A stretch of DNA of 64,000 nucleotides, from positions 17,355,213 through 17,419,212 of the forward strand of contig NC_090178.1 in the NCBI RefSeq assembly GCF_024679245.1, in the 5' to 3' direction. Positions 34,491 to 48,544 of the stretch are shown piece after piece. Source of the DNA: Pseudorasbora parva (Eukaryota; Chordata; Actinopteri; Cypriniformes; Gobionidae). Each line of letters opens with the position of its first letter. Positions within the stretch are counted from its first letter, which is position 1. The notes under the pieces were generated by a model that did no database searches, was not told the origin of the DNA, and saw nothing but the letters and a program-made list of their open reading frames with translations. Both the position numbers and the translations under genes were made by a program.

Positions 34491-35130
34491 TAAAGTAACT
34501 TTTCCTCCCGCTAGAGGGCGCCTATTCAAAACAAAGGCGCATTTTGATGATGCCAAGTTTGAGCGCAGAATCTTGGGACATGTGGTCTTCACCTCACAGC
34601 CAGTGGAAAAGAGTTGGGATAGGACTCGGGCAGAAATCATATTCATGGATGCGATTATTAACGTTACTGTAGTATAAAGCAGAGCAGGTGCGAGTGCTGT
34701 GGAGCTGAACGAGGCTGCCATACGTGCCATACGGCTCGCAAGCAGCGGGAATTTTATTATCCCACAGTCGCCGGCGCCATTTACTCTTTTCCAGTTACGA
34801 TGAGTATGAGGTAACGCAGCTCTGTTTATCATATTAGATACATCTGAGTGTGTTGAAAATTATGTTATGACATTACTCGTGCGTTCGCTCGGCGGCTGCT
34901 ATGACACTTGTTGCACACTGCTAAGAGTAAAGCGTTTCTGCCAAAAAAAAAAAAACGGAAGCCGAGGGTAACGCAGATATGACGCAATTGACAGGCAACT
35001 TCCTCACACGTTTGCATATAGTTGGAAACATTTGTGATATTGTAAGAACTCAACTGAACAAAATATATAACACTGGCCTGGTGATTTTTGGATATTTTAC
35101 TGAATTTTTTTTACATAGTGCACCTTTAAA
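34491..35130. mobile_element. MITE with TTTAAAGGTGCACTATG ends (copy 1)
   Basis: The right end reads CATAGTGCACCTTTAAA. The left end is shortened (TAAAGTAACTTTTCC). Interior phrases CTAGAGGGCGCCTATTC, GACATGTGGTCTTCACCTCA and GGGCAGAAATCAT are found inverted at 53081-53628. No gene is present. Confidence 0.75.
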
Positions 35131-35215
35131 GTCATATTCATGAAAGAATCATTCTTTGAATCAGATCTTTTCAATGAACCTGTTGATACAGTTCACAAAA
35201 CTGAATGATTCGTTC

Positions 35216-35295
35216 ACAACTAATTAAATCGATCACAGCTTTAAACTTAAACACTATATTCTAAGTTTAAAGCTGTGATCGATTTAATTAGTTGT
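35216..35295. repeat. Perfect 34-bp inverted repeat, 12-bp spacer
   Basis: 35216-35249 (begins ACAACTAATTAAATCGATCA) is the exact complement of 35262-35295. The loop is 12 bases. It is not part of a recognised transposon end. Confidence 0.93.
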
Positions 35296-36701
35296 TAAAT
35301 CTTATGGTGTGCTTTTATGGTGCTTGTGGGCCCTTGTGTTACTGAAATTCTCTTTCTTTCTTTGTCCGTTTGTACTTCTCTAATATAGTGAGGTGGATTT
35401 CCAGAGAACCTTGTGTGTTCTTGCTTTAGAAATGTTTCTCTCAGCTGGTTAGGCTAATGCATCACATTCTCCCTACACAGCTCCATTTTTCACCATCTTA
35501 AGAGCTGCAGTGCTGGACTGGGATCTGCCTGGTCTGAGAGCAGGGTCAAGGTCACAACCTTCTGTTTAACCCTACCGACCTCACCACCCCCAAATACTCC
35601 TCCAGTTAGCAACCTCATTGCAAGTTCACTGCCTGAGGCACCCACTCCTCCTCTCTTCTCTCTCTCTCACGCACCCAAATTGTGCATAAGTTTTAATTTG
35701 GCTCTGAACAATTGAATAATCTCACCTAACATGGACAACACACAAAATGGTCTCCTCGTAAAAAACAATAAATGAATAAATACCTTAATAAATAACTCTC
35801 ATGGGATGGGAACAGTATTGAAACCTTGCAGGCAGAACTGGTACTAAACAAATCAGAGGCCTGACGTCTTCTAATGATCCAGTTATGTAATAATATTGCT
35901 GTAATGGCACAGTACATGCTTCATAAATTACAAAGCCACTAAAGCGGCTTCTAAATGGTATTTGCATGCTCACCACCCATAACATAAATTTACATACAGA
36001 ATGGTGACTGGAATTGAAAATCAACTTTGATCCACCCTACTAATGAACAATTACAAACCTGGTGCTCTCAGGCCCTGATTTGCATTCTAAGAGCCAGGCA
36101 AAAATGTTACTGAGAAGCATTTATCTCCTTCTGCAGAGAGAGCTTGTAATTCCTGACAGCCGGGTCAAAGTTTCTGTTTAATCTAGATTGTAATTTTTAA
36201 AAATCTGCTGATCAAGTGAATTTTAATAGAATAAAATATAGTCTATTTGAAGGAAAGACTAAAAGAAGACAGCGAGGATAGGAAACACATGTCTGAGATT
36301 TTGAGTTATGGCATGTCGGGTGGATCGAGGAATGCACGTAACGCTGTGTTTGTTGGAAAACGGTCTGCGCACGGCACCATCAAAGCCCTGCCATAAGGCC
36401 AGGTGCGTCTGAGGTGAAGTATAAGCCCCAGGGTATTATGTTTTACCCCTGCATATCAAAATGCCACATGCTGGGTCCAACTTATCTTGCGCTAAAAATG
36501 AAGCTTTGTCAAACAGCCTCAGATTCAGAAAGTCTGGCTGTGTCTTGGAGATTGGACATTAGTCAAAAGTCTGTTTATATCATATCAGAGTAGAAAAATA
36601 AATAAATGTACATTGTGAGATTTATTCACAGATATACGTTACAAAACACGTTTTTTACTCATGAGGTGGTAGGCTTCTATAGACCTATAAAGCAAGCCAT
36701 A
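35296..36701. other. Gene-less single-copy sequence
   Basis: No repeat ends or coding signals are recognised. 36050-36560 is repeat-poor and could hold non-coding conserved DNA. Confidence 0.35.
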
Positions 36702-36870
36702 TGTTCAAAAGTTTGGGGTCAGTATTTAAAATAATAATAATAATTTTATTAAGCAAGCATGCATTAACTTGATCAAAAGTGACAGTACAGACCTGTACAG
36801 TACAAAAGAAATATTTAATTATTTTTCAAATGAATGCTGTTCTTTTGAACTTTCTTTTCACTGTTATCTT
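36702..36870. repeat. Fragment of the CAAAAGTTTGGGG-type dispersed repeat
   Basis: Begins with TTCAAAAGTTTGGGGTCAGT, the family's terminal phrase, and continues through AGCATGCATTAACTTGATCA and TGCTGTTCTTTTGAACTTTC. Confidence 0.75.
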
Positions 36871-36889
36871 CACAGTGTGTATGTGTGGC

Positions 36890-37535
36890 CTGGTAAACCT
36901 TATGTTATGGGGAAAAATGTCCCAACAAAGATGGCAATATCCGAAATCCTTGTCCTTGTGGGGACATTTTTTGGTCCCCATGAGAAAAAACATCTTATAA
37001 ATAATACTAAGCAATGTTTTTTTGAAAATTAAAAAATGCTGAATGTTTCCTGTGATGGGTACACTGTAAAAAAATATTTAGAAAAAAAGTTACCTGGTTG
37101 CCTTAAAATTTTGAGTTCATTGAACTTAAAATTTTGAGTTTATACAATGAACATTTTTTGAGATTCGACAACCTTTATTAAAATATTTTTTAAAATATTT
37201 TGTAAGCATATTGGGTAATTGTGTGTTTTATTTCTGATGATGCAGTGAAACATGCCAAATAGTGCTATTTTCATGATTTATCAATTTTTTTATGTTGTTC
37301 AGATACAATAATATTTTGAGTTTCTATTAATTAAACAAATGTCCTTCATTGTATCAACTCAAATTTTTAATTTCAATAAACTCAACATTTTAAGTCAACC
37401 AGGTTACTTACTTTTTTAAGCTAAACCAACAAAAACCAACACAATTTTTTACAGTGTAGGTTTAGGGGTAGGGGGAGTGTAGGGGGATATAATATAGTTT
37501 ATACAGTATAAAAACCATTATGCCTATGGAAAGTC
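36890..37535. mobile_element. GGACACAAATGTG-family MITE split by another MITE
   Basis: The left part 36890-37061 (GTGGGGACATTTTTTGG, AATGTTTCCTGTGATGGG) and the right part 37457-37535 (GGTTTAGGGGTAGGG, ATGGAAAGTCCCCATAA) join into one copy of the family once the insertion at 37062-37456 is removed. Confidence 0.8.
37062..37456. mobile_element. MITE with CACTG...CAGTG ends (copy 2), TA duplication
   Basis: The ends CACTGTAAAAAAAT and TTTTTTACAGTG are inverted. TA flanks both sides (37060-37061 and 37457-37458). Uninterrupted relatives of the host repeat read GATGGGTAGGTTTAGGGG, which is the exact pre-insertion site. 395 bp, non-coding. TA duplication supports a Tc1/mariner-type origin. Confidence 0.9.
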
Positions 37536-37559
37536 CCCATAAAACATGGAAACGCAACA

Positions 37560-37862
37560 TATATGTGGGCATGTTTTTGTGACATATGAGGACACAAATG
37601 TGTATGGGTATGACATATAGGTATTACAAGGAGAGGGTGAAATATGAGGACATTGGCTATGTCCCCACTTTTCAAAATGTTTATAAATCATACAGGATGA
37701 GTTTTTTTAGAAAGTAAAAATGCAGAATGTTTCCTGTGATGGGTAGGTTTAGGGGTAGGGGCAGTGTAAGGGGATAAGAAATACGGTTTGTACAGTATAA
37801 AAACCATTACGCCTATGGAATGTCCCCATATGTCACAAAAACAAATGTGTGTGTGTAATAAA
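37560..37862. mobile_element. GGACACAAATGTG-family MITE
   Basis: A full copy from TGTGGGCATGTTTTTGTGAC to GGAATGTCCCCATATG and ACAAATGTGTGTGTG. It includes GATGGGTAGGTTTAGGGG without interruption. A short TG run is at its right edge. Confidence 0.82.
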
Positions 37863-39620
37863 AAAATAAGCAGGTAGTGATAACAGATTTTAAAAAAAAA
37901 CTTATTGCAAATGCATGTTCTCTAACAGCCACATGCATACTACAGCTCAAATCTCTAAAATCTCTAAAAACACAACACTCAATCTCTAAAAAAGCAATAC
38001 GCAGTAGGGAAAATAAAACAGTGCTAACTTTGCAAACCAGATCTGTAGTGCCTTAAACTTTGCCAACCACCTTTACACCTTTAAAATGTATTCAACAATG
38101 TGTGACGCCTAAAAGACGAGTTGCTGAACAAATGCTTTTATAAATATTACTGTGAAAGTGAGACTTGTTTTGGTAACCTCTTTCAATAAAACACTTGAGG
38201 TGTCGTTTCTGGCATTCACTTACCTCCAATGGCTCATGTGCTGCGAGGCGTCTTCCTCCCTCCATCGATCAATACTTACAAATGCCAGCATCCTCCTGAC
38301 TAATGTGTTTGTGTAATAATATCTGTATCACACACAAAGCTGTTTGTCACACACACAGATGCACACAAACACAGAGACATGCAGTAAAGCAATAAATTAA
38401 TCAGGAGATTAAGTGGAAAAAAGCCATTGATTTTTTGTTGTGTGCAAATAGGCATGAGCGGTGAGGAGCACTGAGGTGGAACAACCTACAGATGTGTGTC
38501 TTTGTGTGTGTGCATGTGCTTGAATAAGAAATGAAATGCTTCTAGCGATAGTTACCAATATTTTTTTGTATACTCTTGCTATTTGTAACTTTTCATAACT
38601 AAACTAATCCTTTAGTCAAGTTCACCACTATACGAAAACAGAGTTTAATATAGAATCCGTATGGAGGATTTGGATCAAACACAGCAACTCACGCAAACAC
38701 ATCTTAATCATGATTTAACTTGATGTAAAGCTGAGTGTAAATTAAACCTACTGGAGCTAATGAAGTTTGCTTAATAGCTTCTGTTCCCGCTGCAAAGGTC
38801 TCACCTTTCTCCACCAAGGACTGATGTTAGGGAAAGGAGGGGTTTGATTTCTTTGCCAACTGGCTCATGTTCCATGGGAAAGCCAGCCAGCATCATCCCA
38901 GCGTGATACAGCCTGGCCTGGCAGAACTCCATACATCCTGCAGACACCCCACCCGCCCCTTTACAACAGGAATCCACAAGTCCTGCTGCACTGTGAGGAA
39001 CCAGGCCAAAGACCCAGTTTACATCCGGTATTAAGATCCATTCAGGCAATATGATAAGTGCTTAAATACAGCGACTGTTCACTAAAGGTGCAGTCACATT
39101 AGTGAAATCTCATTGTACATTGTCAATAGTGTAGCTATTTATGAAACTCTTAAACAAGTTACCACCCAAGCAACTTTCGAGAAGTGCATATGTTCAAAAA
39201 CATTTGTCTATCGCATAAAAATGATCCAAAATCTATTTTTGTGCATGCACATAAACAGCCAGTGTTCAAAACGATCTCTTTGCCAGAGCTTGATTCACAA
39301 CGGTAAGCTTGTAATAATATGTCGTAATTTGAATGGTACCGGCTTTTAACAGGAAATATGAGCTTCTGCTTTTCGTCTTTGCGTCATTACGTCAGGTCTG
39401 TAAACATATATGTATTCAAATACATCTCATACTTCTGCATAACTAAGTAATAGCTGATCTTGTGGATTTGGGCTCTTCAGTTCTCTAACATCTCTTCCAC
39501 TTGCTGTGCTGAAACTAAATACATTTTTTGTTAATATAGCAGATCTGTAATATGCCGTCTTGGGTAATAAAATGTGACCTCTTTCCTAATGTAGAGATAG
39601 AAATAGTAATGGTAGAATAC
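37863..39620. other. Gene-less sequence
   Basis: AT-rich to 38200, then mixed. 38760-39050 is repeat-poor. Nothing codes convincingly. Confidence 0.35.
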
Positions 39621-39816
39621 TACACTCTAAAAATGCTGGGTTAAAAACAACCCAAGTTGGGTTGAAAATGCACCGACCCAACAATTGGGTTGTTTTAACC
39701 CAATGGTTGAGTTGTTCTTACCCAGCAATTGGGTTGTCTTAAGCAACATTTAACCCAACCACTGGGTTAAAACAACTAAAACAACTCAATTGTAACCCAG
39801 CATTTTTTAGAGTGTA
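39621..39816. mobile_element. MITE with ACACTCTAAAAA ends and GGGTTGTT interior
   Basis: Ends TACACTCTAAAAATGCTGGG and CATTTTTTAGAGTGTA with TA on each side. The interior is made of alternating AACCCAA and TTGGGTT phrases that can fold back many ways. This is a very common fish repeat type. Non-coding. Confidence 0.88.
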
Positions 39817-39918
39817 GTATGCTGAAACTTGAGTAGGTATTTTTTTATGTGTGTGGATGCTGCAGGTGGTGGATCATTTGTGGCCTCTTCTTACAGCAGC
39901 TGGAATATAATTAAACTA

Positions 39919-40563
39919 AGGGCGCTTCCACACGAGCACTTTTGGTGCGCATCCTGGTTCGATCAGAGTTTGGTTTGTTAGGATGATGTGAAAGCGGTCT
40001 TCTGAACTGGGGTGCGCACCCGCGAACCGTACCCGAGTCCGCTTAAAGAGGTGGTCTGGGGTCCGGTTTATGTGAACTCCGGTACGGTTCGCTGCTAATG
40101 TGAACAGATTCGTACTAAATCGCGGAAGTGAACCACTATTAATGACATATGAGTTGATAAAAATGTGTTTTGTGTGTGTTTCACTCATTTACCTGACGAG
40201 TGTCACTGACATGCTGCAAGCAGAGCTGTCAATCTCATTTCTGCTCGTCTTCTGCATTCTTTAGAGCATTTGCAGTGCATTCGCGGCAGATAGACGCAAG
40301 TGCCATTGCGTACTGAAGCTTTGGTAACAAAACCCATGGTTCAAAACCAAAAATATAAAAGTGAGGGGAGCAACGCTATGCCTTCATGCCTTCACGCTGG
40401 CTGTCGTTACTAAGCAACCGGGTAAACAGCTGCTGCTTTGATTACACAAATGAACCCCGGTTCGGACCCAAATAATATAATATGAACACAGTCCAGTGGG
40501 GGCAGGGGGAGCAATCGAACTTGAGTTCGGTCCACGCAATTCAACCAAGTGTGAAAGCACCCT
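39919..40563. mobile_element. MITE, GGGTGCTTTCACAC family, larger relative
   Basis: The left end AGGGCGCTTCCACACGAGC and the right end AAGTGTGAAAGCACCCT are inverted. The interior has GGTCCGG/CGGTTCG phrases and a long middle (about 40140-40420) absent from the copy at 12278. The right three quarters of this element is duplicated at 42020-42496. Confidence 0.78.
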
Positions 40564-42019
40564 AAATTCAATCTCAAGTGGTCACATCACATTTGAAAGG
40601 CATGTTACTATCAGCCGCAAGTAATTTACCTGAGAATTTGCGATCAGATCAACCTAAAATGGAGTTTAAAATCTGGTGTAAATGAGCCCAATGGCCTTCG
40701 CCTTGTTTCCTTAATTATACAACAACAAAAAGCCACAATACACATCTGATTCTGCATTTCTGAATCATAGTCATAGCTTTACCATACAGGTCACCATGTC
40801 ATTCATATAAGTACAGCCTTGAATCTATTGCAGGTCTGATATGCAAATGCAAAATCCCACAGTGCATTCTCACGCAACATGTGAGCGCAATGCCCGACGA
40901 CCTCCGGATCCAAATGCTTCTGAATGTGAAACGCTCCCTCTCTTCTGTATGGTTTACCCTCCGCGTCCTGATGGCTTGCCCTCTCCGTCACTCCGCGTTT
41001 TTATTTGCCGCATACATTTCCATGCCTTCGTTTGCCGAGGCCACTGGGAGTGGGAAGGGGGCAAAGTGGAGCGAACATGTGTGGAGGAAAGTGACTTAAA
41101 CAGCTCCTTCTGTACTCCGTTCACCTTCGCTGACCGCCACAGAACACACACGCACACACTTGCTTCCGTTCCTGACCTTACAAAGCCATCACTGTTGGGG
41201 CAAAGGTAAAGCAGATGCAATCGTCTCATTGCTATTCCCTCAACAAAAGAGTGTGGATGAATAAACAGTGTCCATCAGGCGGCCGGAATATAGCCGAGTG
41301 AATGAGGTGTTTGGAAAGGGGTCGGGGAGAGGTGACTGTAACCATGTCAAGACCACAAGTGAGCCTATCGGTAGTCAACAGGTGGACAGATGGTGCAATT
41401 GGCCTGAGACCTCAACAACAAAAACTTTTCGATGCTATCTTTATTTAAAATGACTTCCGCATCTTTTTAGCATTTTCTAGTTCGGCAAGGATTCGGTTCT
41501 TCTGTGACAGTCACTGTCTTTTGTTTAAACTAAAGCTGTCTTTCACTCTCTCGTGTGCTCTTCCTTCCATAAACCCACACCTGTGCACTTCCTCCCTTTC
41601 TGCCTTGGGTGATCCAGTCTCTCTCTCTAACAGGAGCAACGGAAGTGCAGTGCTTGAGACAGCAGATGGTGGCTTACCTCACTTGACTCAGGCACCTGCC
41701 TTATAAAATAATCATAGAAAGCATTCGTACATTCAACAAATGAAACGTTTAATCATCTAAAACATTAGAACTCACGCACAGACCCGTAAAACCCCATCCG
41801 CATATGATCCTGAAAAATTTAATCTGTTTATTCTGTTGACTGAGAGCCATCAATTATATAGTGAATGTTTCAATTAGAAGCTTTGCCGTGTAGCAACGTG
41901 GAGTACAGGAGGGTCCAGAGTGTTTAAAAAAACAATGGAGTGCAGATATGGACCGGTTTAGTGACAAAGGAGACTTGGAGGATGTAATGTGATTTTAGTG
42001 TGTGTGTGTGTGTGTGTGT
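40051..42019 (+). repeat. Direct tandem duplication, unit A
   Basis: Starts at GTGGTCTGGGGT and ends in a short TG run (41998-42019). It matches unit B along its length except for 40872-41701, which B lacks. Shared markers: AATGACATATGAGTTGAT, TGAGCCCAATGGCCTTCG and GTGTAGCAACGTGGAGTACA. Confidence 0.92.
40872..41701. other. 830-bp segment present only in unit A
   Basis: Single-copy in appearance, with no inverted ends or target duplication at its edges, so a deletion from unit B is more likely than an insertion into A. Overlapping open frames on both strands (for example 40841-41209) have no recognisable domain. Confidence 0.7.
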
Positions 42020-43307
<1,288 letters not shown>

Positions 43308-43310
<3 letters not shown>

Positions 43311-43679
43311 CAGCACCTAGGTTGTGGTGCTACCTGCAGCAGAATCCTGATTGGGTTTGTTAAATAATGCATGGCTCTGAGGACAGGCCTTTGATAAAGT
43401 GTAGCACAAGAGCCCATGCATAAACAGCCACCATATGCAGAGGAAATTGATGGAGGAGATAAACTCCTTTCTGTGTGTGTGTAAGTGCCAGTCTGTGTGA
43501 GTATTTAACTGTATCAAGGGTGTATTTTTATATGCAGGTTTCGTGGGCATCCTACATATTACCATAGAGGCCTAAAACGTGCTTTGGTATGGTACCATGA
43601 TGAAATCAGATTGGGGGAAAAACATGGCAATTTTAACATATACCACAAAACTGGATGACATCAATATTTACATGAGACT
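43308..43679. other. Gene-less sequence
   Basis: Unique flank of the duplication. Nothing is recognised. Confidence 0.35.
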
Positions 43680-43945
43680 TGTACAAAAGACTTTTGTTCA
43701 GCAAGGATGCATTAAATTAATCAAAAGTGACCGTAAATACTTTTTAATGCAAAAATGTATGATCTTTCTACAAAGAATATCAAGCAGTACAACATTTATA
43801 ATGATAATAAATGTTTCTTGAGCACCAAATCAACATATTAAAATTATTTCTTAAGGATGTGACATTATAGAATGGAGTAATGATGCTGAAAATTTGGCTT
43901 CACCATCACAGAAATAAATTATATTTTTAATAAAATATATATAAA

Positions 43946-44036
<91 letters not shown>

Positions 44037-44080
44037 CACAATATTGCAGTTATTACTACAGATTTTTAAACCTAAACAAA
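43680..44080. repeat. CAAAAGTTTGGGG-type dispersed repeat with internal (TA)n
   Basis: Contains AGCAAGGATGCATTAAATTA, AATGTTTCTTGAGCACCAAA and ATGGAGTAATGATGCTGAAA. A pure TA tract of about 85 bp (43950-44034) has grown inside the family's AT-rich part, between AATAAATTATATTTT and TTTCACAATATTGC. Confidence 0.78.
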
Positions 44081-44804
44081 TGTATAAGCTTTACTGTAAA
44101 ACTGTAAGATTGTGATATAGCTCACTTATTAGTATGTGTATTTCACATTAAAAGGTATCAAAACAATAATGGCCTCAAGAGTTGCATTTTGAATACTGTG
44201 TATGTTAAATGATATACTGTCGATAACAACAATCTTTTATGCACATTTATATGTCCTATGATTCTATCCGGGATCTGTTTGTGCAAGCGTGCATTTGAGT
44301 GTAGCTTTGAGCAGGTCTGTGTAACTGTAGTGGGTCAAGGGGCTGTCGTCAGGGTCAAGGACTGCTTTCTACATGCGAAGATGCAGTGCTTTCTGTGGAT
44401 CTGACGAAAGAGCCGCTATCAACATAAACAGCCTGTGTATGGAGATACATGCAAACTAGCCCCTATCTTAGTCCGCCCACCTTATCACAGAACAGTGTCA
44501 CCCTGATCTCATCGGCGCTCATCCTTCCTTTTTTCTTCTTCCTTTTTTAATCTGTCTTTTTTCTGTCGTGTAGTCTGTCAGTTCATCCCTGACTTTTTTG
44601 TTTTGTTTTAGCTTCCCAAGCATTACGTGACATGATTACGGGACTATGGATAGCCCTTATAGCCCCTAAAATATATTTACATCAAAGCCAGTGTTTACTT
44701 GCATTAAGTTATAGATCTAACAGGACCTTATACGCATGCATTTTGCAGCCCAAGTCTATCAGTCTTCTTACACAACCCATTCTCACTCCCAAGGCATCAG
44801 AGAC
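44081..44804. other. Gene-less sequence
   Basis: Mixed composition, no recognised feature. Confidence 0.35.
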
Positions 44805-45208
44805 GGACAGTATTTTTACTTTACAAGTCATTTTGTTTTTCAAGTATGTACTTTATCAGTGTACTTATTTGGAACACTTTTACTTCACAACATTCCAAAA
44901 CATAATATTGTACTTTTTACAGTAATACATTTCATACAACTTAATTACATTAAAAATATAGTGCTGTATACTTTAACTCAAGTATTCAAAGTTTTACTTG
45001 AGTACGAAAGTGCAATTTTTTTTGTGTAATTAAGTATTAAAAGTTAGAAAACAACAACTTTTATTTATGAAATGTAGTGCAGTAAAAAGTATGACATATA
45101 TTATGCTTTGGAATGCAGTGAAGTAAAAATGTTCTAAAGAAAAACACGGATAAAATATATACTTAAAAATTTACTCGAGTAGAAAGTAAAAATACTCCAC
45201 TACTGTCC
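44805..45208. mobile_element. MITE-like repeat, GGACAGTA ends
   Basis: The left end GGACAGTATTTTTACTTT and the right end AAAGTAAAAATACTCCACTACTGTCC (in part) are inverted. The interior has repeated ACTTGAGTA/TACTCAAGT phrases. No coding capacity. The exact tips are approximate. Confidence 0.65.
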
Positions 45209-48200
45209 ACCTCTGCGGCGTCAATGAGAAACCTTTGGCGTCATACACAGACGCCTTGGGCATGGGGATGTTATCGTCATGGGGAAATTATATATTGGGT
45301 TATGATTTTTCCATTATGACATGTTGGAGTGTGATTCTCAATTGAATCAGCCAGCATAATTTTATCTACATTTATTTTACTTCCATGCCATTTGGACAGG
45401 TTTGAACATGTAACCCAACCCCATCCCACCCCTAAACCTACCCATGAGTGTATTATATCATGTAAAACACGGGATATAACAGGCAGATACGACTGCATGC
45501 ACAACTATTCCAAGTGTTCTGAGGCCAAATGATTCATTTGTGTGAAGAAAATCCCCAAAATCAGCGACACATTTCATAGTGAAATTGCATTGGTTCTCGT
45601 ATGTCTCAGTTGCGTCATTACGTCAGCTTTGATTGTAAAATGTCATTGGCTCTCGTGTGTTTCGTGACAGATTGTGTCATGCTTGAGTCAGGTGTATCAT
45701 TTGAATGAAATATGAATGAGTGCGCCCACGGATCGGTGGGATCATCATTTCAGAGATTAAAACATTAAGATCGACTCTGTTCTTTACATGAAGATATCGT
45801 ATGACTGCAGACGACTTGGAATGCAACATGAGTTAATATCTTTATAAAGTTTTTAGTCAGTTTTTGCAATAAATACCTGTGACTGTACCTGTTTCGTGTT
45901 TTATATTGTTTAGAAGTGGGTAGGTCTTGATCAAGATGCATTGGGCCAACAGCTGAAATCAATGAAGTATCCCACGCGTCGATATAGTGACGTTGAAGGC
46001 ACTTTACTACGCTTCAGATTTTGAGGCTTTGGGAGTAAGAATGGGTTACACCCCTACACCTATAATCTCCTTTCCAGCCCTCCAACCAATACACACCCAA
46101 ACCACAAACAATAAAATATATACTGGGGGAAAAAACAAACTCTTTTGTGTGTGATACTTCAGCTTTAATTTACCTAGACCATTAATATTTCAACTTTCTT
46201 CTCTTTTCTCCGGGTGGACACATTGGTGGCGGGTGTGCTGAACCGTCACACCCTTGTTGTTTCAGAGGCATAAATATTTTAGCCTGCTTTATTGGAGATC
46301 CTTGTTTCACATCCCAAAACCTCTGTGGCACAGCACACACAGACTCTCACACATTACCACTTTGCTCTCGACTTTTCCTCTATTTCTGTCTCTGATCTAA
46401 ACGATCTCCTGGAGTGTTTCTTTAAATATTGGTTACTTCGGTCTTGTGGGCTTTTTTAAAAGTCTATTAAGACAATTTACATGCTCTAATTAATTTAATT
46501 TGTATACTAACAATGTCCAAAACCACATATTTTTGTAACATTCTGTGATTTCACAAACAATTAAATCAGATTTTTACACTTTTTGCTAAATTACAAAATT
46601 ACAGCCTGCTTGGAAATGATGCACAATTAAAAAAAACAACAACTGGCAAATATGATATTTAATGTTTTTACTTCACACATCACATCTCAAGCTCTTCACT
46701 GACACATTTCTGCCCTTTATAAACACACTAACTTTTGAATTTTTATTTTTAATATTATAGGTAGAATTTGGTGTGGTGGAAATGATGGTATAATAATAAT
46801 ACATTTAAAAAAAAATAACGATCTGTATAAAATGACAAATCATTTTCACCATTTTATGTCTTTCTTTATAGCGACAGCTATAAAAATTCAGTAGTTTTAT
46901 GACTTTCATAGTTTAAACAATGCTTTAAACAAACACTTACATAATGGGATCCATGCTTTACAATATGCACAGTATTACCTAACATCTCTTACAATATTAA
47001 CCATTGTTAATAAAAATACAACTGTTCTTTTTTAGTTTTTGTTAGCCCAGGTCCATTCAATTTAATAGATGCAACATTTGATTTTAATAATGTATTAAAT
47101 TTATTGTAAATGTTGAAATGAGTCTAAGATTAATATATGCAAACTGAACCTCATTGTAAATTGTTATCAAGGAATTTGAAAAAAATTCTAATAAATGATG
47201 AAAGCCTTAAAATGTAGTAAAAACCTTTAAAAGGAAGAACAAAAGAAGAACTGTTTTTTTAATCGACCCCGTACATAAAAGATCCTACAGTTAGAAGTCT
47301 ATTTTGTGTAGGTCATATCAAAGGACACAACGTGTTTTCATCCGTAGAGTCCCAGCAGAGCTTTCCTTATTCAAATGTCCAATCTACTCTCCTCTCTGCT
47401 GAGTATTTACTCTAATAGACCTCCAATGAGGCGTTGGGAGTGAAGCATCAAACACAAGTTCATTAACCTGCCGCTTTTCTGAAGCATCTTTCTTTTTCCC
47501 TCACCTCGGTAATGCGCTCTTCCTGCCTGCCTCAGTCATTACCTTTCACTCTGATGTGTGTGGATGCGATTGCATGATTGTGTGTACGTGTGCATGTGCG
47601 TGTGTGGTTGTGTCTTAGTTACATCTTACCATCACAGAGTCTTGGTATGCATACGCCCACACACGGTGCATAAAAGTGAGGACGTTGGAGGTGATCTTCG
47701 GTAGGCAAATGGCAGCTACGAAGGAGCCTTTGACTAGACAAAATACACTGCCAAACTCAACACACATGCACACCCAGGAGGAGGGAAAACACAGAGCAAT
47801 AAGCAATTTGAAAAGTTGGAATTGGATTTTTGCAGAGGAGGAGGAGGCCGTGCCCGATGGAGCACATGCGCACATGCGAACCTGACGGGAAGCCATATTG
47901 AAATGCGCACTGTCTCCGGGGCACTTACACACCTCTGAGATTTTTTAAAATGCAAAATGGGTTGTTTTTGCCCACTGACCCAATCACCTCCGCCAAACTC
48001 CAACGTGGCCCCACCCTTCCCTGGACACCCCCGCCCCGTTCGCCGAGGACTCTCTTCTCATTTGCCTATTCATTTAAAAACACCAAATGCCCACTGAGAT
48101 CCAATATGGGGCAGAGGCAGGGGGCTCGAACAGGCCCACAGCGGGGTAGAGCCGCGGAAGAGACGGAGAAAAAGAACAGAACAACCTGACTGAGAGGAAA

Positions 48201-48544
48201 AGAAAATAAGGGAGAGAGGTGGAGGATGACCCGGCGTCATGAGGAAACATCTTCAAATGTCTATCTCTCACCATCTCTCGCTTCTCCTCCCTCATCCAGC
48301 TTTCGGGCTGGTGGGTGGCGGGTTGATTGGCTAGAGCTGCCTGCTTTGCTCGATGGGTCCTGTACGTGAACGGACCATTCACCCCCCCCCCCCCCCTGTC
48401 TTTCTCTCTGTAGATGGGAATGCTATTAAAATACCCATTCTCACACAAAACTGGTGGTACACAAGGTCAGATAAAGTCCACTATACATGCTTAAAAGACA
48501 TTAAAAGGCCAAACAGAGGTTTCAAATGAAAAGCAGAGATAAAG
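45209..48544. other. Gene-less region with a dispersed-repeat stretch
   Basis: 45400-45450 has a CCCCTAAACCTACCC phrase shared with MITE loops elsewhere. 46930-47170 resembles an AT-rich fish repeat (TTTAATAATGTATTAAAT). 47340-48480 is mixed and repeat-poor, with a 16-base C run at 48382-48397. No protein family is recognised in any frame. Confidence 0.35.

Noticed and set aside
40841..41229. Overlapping frames on both strands in the unit-A-only segment
   Set aside because: Frames on both strands of similar length with no domain; absent from the duplicated unit and most likely chance.
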